From Babylonia areolata (Eukaryota; Mollusca; Gastropoda; Neogastropoda; Buccinidae), in the NCBI RefSeq assembly GCF_041734735.1, contig NC_134882.1, positions 20,824,928-20,888,927 of the forward strand: a stretch of 64,000 nucleotides of DNA, given 5' to 3'. Shown here in pieces: positions 11,321 through 20,465 of the stretch. A model generated the notes under the pieces. That model ran no database searches, was not told the DNA's origin, and saw nothing but the letters and a program-made list of their open reading frames with translations. The position numbers were made by a program, and so were the translations under genes. Positions within the stretch are counted from its first letter, which is position 1; each line of letters opens with the position of its first letter.

Positions 11321-14300
11321 ACGACCCCCTTAGGGAAGAGGTCAAGAGCTGTTTTAAAAACTAACACCCACCCCAGTTCACCCAACAACACAAACACAGA
11401 ATACAGATGTTCTCTTCCATACAAAATTTATTCTCTCCCGCTCTCTCTATCCCAAGCACTCAGGTGAAAATTATATGTATTAAATAATAGTATTTTGATT
11501 CTGATCTTTGTACACAACCATACACACACCAAAAAAAAAACCAACGACCCAGACCGGCATACATATTCATGTTCAGTGTAGCGTTTTTGCCGGCTTCAGA
11601 AAGCTTCCCTCTTAACCTCTTTACCCCCAGGACGCTCAGCACTAATCACCCCTGAAATCTCATGCCAAGGCGAATAACTCTTGCGATTTTCGATAGTGGG
11701 TAATTATAAACATTGGTTAAAAATATAATTACCTTCTTTTGTTGCACATGTTTATTTTTCTTGCATTCTACACATAATAAAGTTGCAAAAGAATTTTTGT
11801 TTCCAGGCTCATGTTGCTTTGTATTTACACACACACACAAAAAAAATAAATGTGTCAAATTTGATGGTCAACTTTGAAAAAAATTCTTTTAATTACAGTA
11901 TGATTTTCTTTGAAATAAGTTCATCTGTTCTGCAGTGACTTCTAACACATCTTCTTTTTATTCTTTTTCTTACTCATCTTGAATTCCAACAATGAACATG
12001 CTGATTTTTATGCTCTTTTAATTTTGAGGGATGATGTGTTTTCTATGATGGTTGGGAGAAAAACAACATTAAACAAACAAAAACAAAGAACAAACCTACC
12101 TCACATGTAATTTCTCCATAATGAAAAGAAAAATAGAATCCATTTAACTAGCAAAATGAGGAAGATCATGCAGAATGTCAATAAGTATCAGTGCAATCAA
12201 CAACTGACCTAATCGATTCTGCCTTCTGGCAATCGATTTATCATTTCGGAGGTCCGGCGATTGATTCACGATTTCGGAGGTCCGGTGATCAATTCATGAT
12301 TTCAGAAGTCCAGTGATCGATTCACACTCAAGTACCAACTAGACTCTCAATATCGGTAGAACTCAGTCAGTGGATGTCTAGGTCACTCAGTACGATCGAC
12401 TTTTACAAAATTCTCATGCATAAATCATGTTCAGATTAGTTGTTCGGATTACACTACTACGATCGACAGTCATTGAACTCATCTTGCAACTTTGAAACTT
12501 CAGAACTGTACCGAATCAGTAGTATATTCCATTGAACTAGCACAATCAGGAAGATTGTGCAGAACGCCACTAAATATCATTGAAATCAAGACTAACTGTA
12601 GTAACTCACTGACAGTATCGATTTCGAAGGTCTGGCGTTTGATTCATGATTTCGGAGGTCCAGCGATCAATACATATTCGAGCGACCAACTTCACTCTCA
12701 TTATCGGCAAAACTCAGTCAGTCAATATCTAGGTCACTCAGGTCAGTCAATTTTTACAAGATTCTCATGCAAAATTCATTAAAACGGTTCAAAGTCATCT
12801 TCAGATTTGGTTTTCAGATTACGCTAAAGCTCTCGGCAATCATCAAACTCACCTTGCAACTTAAAAAATTCACAACTTTGTCAAAATTCAAGCAAATCAG
12901 ACTCTGAAAAGTCCAAAATGCATGGCAGGAAGTGCTGAAAACGAGACTGTGAAACTTGCAAGAGTCTTGTTTATGTAAACAGCAATGGCTGCACCCTTAG
13001 TAAGCACATGTTTAGACGGCGGTACCGGGCAGGTTTGGGTGTTACACTGCAAGCCGACATTGGGCGGGTTATGTGTATAATGGTTAAAGGAAAAAAGAAA
13101 AACAAGACAAAACCAAAAAAAGTGACACACGGTTCCAGACGCACGCCAGTGGACGCGTGGCGCAGAAGTCAGACCAAAGGCACAAGCCCTCAATCAAAAG
13201 GCCTAGGTGCCAGGACTCGGCATACAGTGCCAAGCAAACAAAGACCCAGGCCACAAGTCAAAAGGCCAGGAACACAGAACACCAGTCACAGGGCAGGAGG
13301 GGGTGAAGACCCAGGACACCAGTCACGACCCAGGACGTCAGTCACAAGACAGGAGGGAGTGAAGACCCAGGACGTCAGTCACAAGACAAGAGGGGGTGAA
13401 GACCCAGGACTCCAGTCACGACCCAGGACGTCAGTCACAAGACAGGAGGGGGTGAAGACCCAGGACTCCAGTCACGACCCAGGACGTCAGTCACAAGACA
13501 GGAGGGGGTTAAGACCCAGGACACCAGTCACGACCCAGGACATCAGTCACAAGACAGAAGGGGTGAAGACCCAGGACACCAGTCACGACCCAGGACATCA
13601 GTCACAAGACAGGAGGGGGTGAAGACCCAGGACTCCAGTCACGACCCAGGACGTCAGTCACAAGACCGGAGGGGGTGAAGACCCAGGACTCCAGTCACGA
13701 GACAAGACGGGGTGAAGACCCAGGACGCCAGTTACGAGACAGGAGGGGGTGAAGACCCAGGACTCCAGTCACGAGACAGGACGGGGTGAAGACCCAGGAC
13801 TCCAGTCACAGGACAGGAGGGGGTGAAGACCCAGGACTCCAGTCACGAGACAGGACGGGGTGAAGACCCAGGATGCCAGTCATGAGACAGGAGGGGGTGA
13901 AGACCCAGGACTCCAGTCACGAGACAGGAGGGGGTGAAGACCCAGGACGCCAGTCGCGGGACAGGAGGGGGTGAAGACCCAGGACTCCAGTCACGGGACA
14001 GGAGGGGGTGAAGACCCAGGACGCCAGTCATGAGACAGGACGGGGTGAAGACCCAGGACATCAGTCACGGGACAGGACGGGGTGAAGACCCAGGACGCCA
14101 GTCACGAGACAGGAGGGGGTGAAGACCCAGGACGCCAGTCGCGGGACAGGAGGGGGTGAAGACCCAGGACTCCAGTCACGGGACAGGAGGGGGTGAAGAC
14201 CCAGGACGCCAGTCATGAGACAGGACGGGGTGAAGACCCAGGACATCAGTCACGGGACAGGACGGGGTGAAGACCCAGGACGCCAGTCACGAGACAGGAC

Positions 14301-17300
14301 GGAGTGAAGACCCAGGACTCCAGTCACGAGACAGGAGGGGGTGAAGACCCAGGACACTAGTTGAAAGCCTGGGACCCAGGGCACAGGACACTGGCTGGGC
14401 GGGATGAAGATCCGGGTCACCAGACTAAAGGACTGGACCCAGGACACAGCGAGAGCCGCCACAGGCAGTGTACACTAACAACCACCACAAAGACACGACG
14501 ACGACACACAGAGAAACACAGAAGTGGCTCCAATGGAGGACAGGTGGCCCTCACTTCAAATGGTGCCAAGACGTTGGGGTAGCTACCCCACCAACAATGG
14601 AGATGACCTGTACACTACGGCAGTCAGGCTACAAAAGCCTCGATTATTGTTGCTGCCCAACAATATTTCGCACACGCTCAGGTGAACTGAGTAACATGTA
14701 ATTGGTTTGTGCGCAGTGTGAGAATTATACGCGAACTGAAGGATGGGAGGAGGAGGAAAAGTGAAAGGAGAGGGTGGAGAAAAAATGAGACGGGCCACAT
14801 GCCCTAACTGTTGTCACAAGTTGTGACAGTTTTTTTTTTTTTTACATGTTTTTGTTTATGAAATGTTTCCAAGCCTTGATATGTCCCTGAGCAGTCGACA
14901 GTGCTTTAAACAATAATGATAATTGCTTTAAGATAGATTTGATGTTTGTAGGGTACATGTGTGTGTACATTGTGTCAACAGGCAAACTGAAAGAGGAGGA
15001 CAAACCGAGAGATAAAGGAGCACCACTGGAGGACAGGTATGTTACATGAAGGTAACACTTAAGTGCACTCTTTTTTACTGCCCTAACCCTAACACTAACC
15101 CCAACCCGAGAGATAAAGGAGCACCACTGGAGGACAGGTATGTTACATGAAGGTAACACTTAGGTGTACTCTTTTTACTGCCCTAACCCTAACCCAAACC
15201 CAAGAGATAAAGAAGCACCACTGGAGGACAGGTATGTTACATGAAGGTAACACTTAGGTGTACTCTTTTTACTGCCCTAACCCTAACCCAAACCCAAGAG
15301 ATAAAGAAGCACCACTGGAGGACAGGTATGTTACATGAAGGTAACACTTAGGTGTACTCTTTTTACTGCCCTAACCCTAACCCAAACCCAAGAGATAAAG
15401 AAGCACCACTGGAGGACAGGTATGTTACATGAAGGTAACACTTAGGTGTACTCTTTTTACTGCCCTAACCCTAACCCAAACCCAAGAGATAAAGAAGCAC
15501 CACTGGAGGACAGGTATGTTACATGAAGGTAACACTTAGGTGTACTATTTTTACTGCCCTAACCCTAACCCAAACCCAATAGATAAAGGAGCACCACTGG
15601 AGGACAGGTATGTTACATGAAGGTAAAACTTAGGTGTACTCTTTTGCTGTTCATTTTCTTTTCTTTTAAGAGGTCTCTGCACAGGCACACAGAGGGGAGG
15701 TAACATACTAAGGGAGGTCACTAGCTGCACTTATTTTCAGTTTCTCCACACAAGCAGGTAGTAGTTTGCACATGACCGGAATCGGGCACCTGCCTGAGTC
15801 TTTGCCAGCTGGTCACGGTACGTATGTTAGATACAACGAGATTCAAGGGATATGGATTTATCATCTGTCAAGCATCATGTATTGATGTATCTTGGTAGCT
15901 TTCATGATTCAAATGGATGAATATCAAGAAAAAAAAATCTGTCATCTATTTCTTGCACAAACGTACATACACAGATACAGGCTTTTATATTCATGCACAT
16001 GTTTTTGTATTTAGATACATAAGAGTGTAGTTCTCAGATGAACCTCTTCTCCCCACTTCTGTCCCCCCCCCCCCCCCCCCCACATCTCACGGTCACCCAT
16101 GCTTGTTCTCTAAATGAAAATGAGTTCTTAAAACCCATGCTTGTTCTCTAAATGAAAATGAGTTCTTAAAACCCATGCTTGTTCTCTGAATGAAAATGAG
16201 TTCTTAAAACCCATGCTTGTTCTCTGAATGAAAATGAGTTCTTAAAACCCATGCTTGCTCTCCAAATGAAAATGAGTTCTTAAAACCCATGCTTGCTCTC
16301 TTAATGAAACCGAGTTCTTAATTAAAAGCAGGTTCATATCGTATCAGTTGTACGTTTGCATAACTCATAGGGTATAGAAAAAAAAAGACAAATATGCATA
16401 TCACATGGAAAAAGAGATAAGAAATATAACCTGAGATTTCAGCTTCTGAGCAAATATTTTGTCATGATGTCCCGTGTTTGATTCTGTCCTGTCCAGCATT
16501 TACGGAGAAATAGGGGAGTACCTGCCATCCTTCGCCAAGCCAAAGGACAAGAGGGACAGGAAAGACAAGGATCGGGAGCGGGACAAAGACAAGGATCGGG
16601 AACGACGTGACAGGGACCGAGACCGGGACCGGAGGGACTATGACCGTGAGAGGGACCGAGACCGCCGAGACCGTGGCCGAGACCGAGACGGGGACAGAGA
16701 CCGGGACAGGCAACGCAAATCTTACTTCGAGAAACCTGCTGAAGAGGTGAGGGTGTGGAGAGATGGTGTCCATTCAGTCAGAAGATTTGTATTGTAGGCG
16801 AGTGTATAGCTAGCTGTGTGAATGAAGCATTGTAGAGGAGTGTATAGCTGTGTGAATGAAGCATTGTAGAGGAGTGTATAGCTGTGTGAATGAAGCATTG
16901 TAGAGGAGTGTATAGCTGTGTGAGTGAAGCATTGTATAGAGGATTGTATAGCTGTGTGAATGAACCATTGTAGAGGAGTATATACCTAGCTGTGTGAGTG
17001 AAGCATTGTAGAGGAGTGTATAGCTGTGTGAATGAACCATTGTAGAGGAGTATATACCTAGCTGTGTGAATGAAGCATTGTAGAGGAGTGTATAGCTGTG
17101 TGAATGAAGCATTGTAGAGGAGTGTATACCTAGCTGTGTGAATGAAGCATTGTAGAGGAGTGTATAGCTGTGTGAATGAACCATTGTAGAGGAGTGTATA
17201 CCTAGCTATGTGAATGAAGCATTGTAGAGGAGTGTATAGCTGTGTGAATAAAGCATTGTATAGGAGTGTATAGCTGTGTGAATGAACCATTGTAGAAGAG

Positions 17301-20300
17301 TGCATAGCTGAGTGAACGAAGCATTGTATTGAAGAAGAGCGTATAGCTGTATGTAATGTGCAGCACTTTCATGCCAAGGGTGTGTTTTGAAAATGTAGAA
17401 ACTAGATAGGTATGACATATATTGATATGACTGTGTGGTTTGTGTATGATTGTGATTGCATTGGATTATATAAATTAATTTTTTTGTTGGAACATTTGCA
17501 CATTTTTGTTCTTACTGTTATTCATTCTTCATCCGGTTATATTCCAGGCATGCTTAAGTTCTGTGCATTGACATTGATAAATCATATATGGAATGATTCC
17601 TTTGTTTTTTCGATGAGGAGGAATTAAGGGAAGATTTTTTTTCCTATGCCTGTGCCTTTCAGGATGAAGAGAAAGACAAGCCTTCCCAGTCTGCCAAAGA
17701 TCTGGTGCGCTCTATCAATGACAAGTTCAAGGCAAGTAATTTAGATATCTGACTTTTGTGTTTATGTGTGTGTGTGCACATGCTTTGTGTACATACACTT
17801 ACATCAAGAAATAAGATGAGCTGTTGACTGTTCCAAACTCTTTGATCAGGCGATGCCCAGAGGTATGTTGAATGTAGACATACGTTTTCCTCTGTATCGC
17901 AGTCACTGGTGTAAGTAGAAAACAGGGGAAATTAACTTTTTGTTTTGGATAATTTTGTTGTTGTTGTTGGTTTGTTTCTTTGATTTTGACAAGTGTGTTA
18001 CAAACAGATGAATTTTCCCTTGAGGAAACACTGAAGTTTGGTTGTTGTTCTATATGATGTTTGCTTAGCTGATGATATGTGAACAGAAAAATACAGTAAG
18101 TCATCCTTTTATCTTAACTGCAGCGCATTTTTCTTTGAACATTTTCATGTGTGTGCTTATTAATTTATTTTATTATTTAAAAAAAATTGTTTTCAGTGAA
18201 GAGATTCTGTTAACAGAGACAACATACAACATTAATTTCACAGATAATTTTGTGTTTTATTCCAGGGCTACGCAGAGCTAGAGGAAGAGCATAAAAAGTA
18301 AGTCATATTTTGCCAGCATTTCATTTTATTTAAGAGTTCAGCAGTGATTTGTATATGCTCTCACTAAGGAGTGATTTAAATAGACTATCATTATGTTTTA
18401 TTACAATTTGTTTCATGTTTTTTTCTGGAAAATGTCCACTGCCTTTCACTTGATAACCATGTGAATGAGGTTTTTCTGGGTTATGGAAGGTGGCTTCCCA
18501 GTTTTGAAGAATTGCTGCTTTCATGTCTTGAATGATTTCTCTGCAGATAAGAAGCAAGTGTGTGTGTGTTGAATAGGGAAAAATTAAAAAAAGAATGGTA
18601 AGATGTAATACTTAGTATTAACATACATTGAGAGTATAACATATTTTTTACTCAATTTGAGAACAGTAGTAGAATTTTAAAAAGACAACAAATAAAAATA
18701 ATGGTATAATCCAGCAGTTAAAAATATGGGTGCCAAGTATTACCACAGTTACCTTTGTTGATGAAGTTAGTTTGAAAATGCATTGAGAGCATAACATGAG
18801 CATGTTTCATCCACCATCCAAGAGCACTAATGTAATGAGATAGCTGTAATGTAATGGGATGTGTCTTTTTGTAGCAGTCATGTAATGGGATGTGTCTTTT
18901 TGTAGCAGTCATGTAATGAGATGTGTCTTTTTCTGGTGACAGACTGACTGCAAAGATTGAAGAGGACCGCATCAAAAAATTGAAAGCCAAGACAGAAATA
19001 GACAGTTATGCAGAGTGCTATCCTGGGTGAGTTATTTGCTTTTTTACCCATGCTTCAGTTGACTTCAGTGTTTCACAATGTGCTTCATTTTTAGTTCGTC
19101 ATGGTATTTACTGTAAAATTATTGATGTAAGCCCTGCGTACCACCCTTGCTAGTAACTGAGTTGTATAGTTAACTGTAGTTACGTATTCCGTATGTTGAA
19201 ATAAAGCATACTGGGATGCAAGCAAATAGAATACAAAATGAACAACACAGATTACAGCTAGAACTTTCGGAAATAGAGAAGCAGATGGTTGATTATCCTA
19301 CAGACCAAGAGATACAAGCTAAGTATGTGAATGTAAAACAAACGATAGATCTACAGCAAGCAACTAGAACAAAAGGAGCATACGTTAGAGCACAAATAAA
19401 ATGGATTGAAGAGGGGGAAAAAACACAAAGTACTTCTTTAATTTAGAAAAGGCCAGAGGAAAGAAAAAGGTCATAACAAGATTATGTAAGGATTCAGGTG
19501 AAATTATCACAGATCAGTGTAAAATTCTCGAAGAGCCGGTTTTAGTTTACAAAAATCTATATAGTCAGTCACATGAAGCAGATGATGAAAAAGAAGCCAC
19601 AAATTCCTTTCTGGAAAATGAAAATTTCCCACGACTGGAAGAAGCTGAAGCAGCTTCATGTAAAGGTACAGTTAGACTAGAGGAATTAACAACTGCATTA
19701 AAAAAGATGAAGAATGGCTCAGCTCCTGGGAGTGACGGGTTAACCATAGAATTTTTAAAATTTTTCTGGAATAAAATAGGGACAGCTCTGGTAAAATCTT
19801 TCAATGAATCATTTGTTAGAGGGGAGTTATCATATACACAAAAACAAGGTATAATTACACTGTTGCATAAGGGAAACAAGCTTGATTGAGACAGGTTGGA
19901 AAAAGTCATTAGGAAAGCGGGTGGGGTGGTGGGTATAAGACAAGACACCTTTAGCGACATGTACAATAGAAAACTGACTGACAGACTAATAACAATTTTG
20001 ACCGACGAAAGACACCCACAAGATGACATTAATAGCAGAAGGTCAGACATAAGTGGTAGGTTTAGAACTCCACGCGCAAGAACATCTCGATACATTAATT
20101 CATTTATTCCTACAGCCATTCGCGCACACAATCAAAACATCCAATACACTAAGTGAACCCTCCCACCCCACAAGCCCCCTCGCCACAGCAACACCTGAAC
20201 TTCACCAGCAGACGAGTGTATGGGAGCAGACATTATGCGTGCATGTGGGACTGAGCGGGTGAGCACGGGCAAGCAAGCATTTCTGTGTGTGTGATCGGAA

Positions 20301-20425
20301 ATGATTTTTAAATATTTTCTTATTTTACTTGGATTTCATGTATCTTAATGTTAATGTTCTAATTTTATTGGCGTGACATATGTTATGTGCATGCATACGT
20401 TGTTTGTGTGAGTGTGTGTGTGAAT

Positions 20426-20465
<40 letters not shown>

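Larger units (their letters stand above)
11318..14835. other. Possible large non-autonomous insertion (unclassified)
   Basis: The block begins TGTCACGACC next to a TA tract and ends TTGTGACA before a T-run. The ends are inverted over about 8 bases. It holds a diverged 360-390 bp duplication and a 38 bp minisatellite but no protein signature. No target duplication could be confirmed, so it may simply be unrelated repeats side by side. Confidence 0.25.

Noticed and set aside
13008-14462. 204-codon + strand frame and several - strand frames with WVFTPSCL-type repeats
   Set aside because: They come from the 37-38 bp minisatellite; the frames depend only on the unit length.
11318-14835. A long terminal repeat or complete retroelement
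   Set aside because: Only about 8 inverted bases at the ends and no protein signature; listed only as an unclassified block.
16778-17305. 175-codon - strand frame with SHSYTLLYNA repeats
   Set aside because: Translation of the minisatellite after the IK exon.
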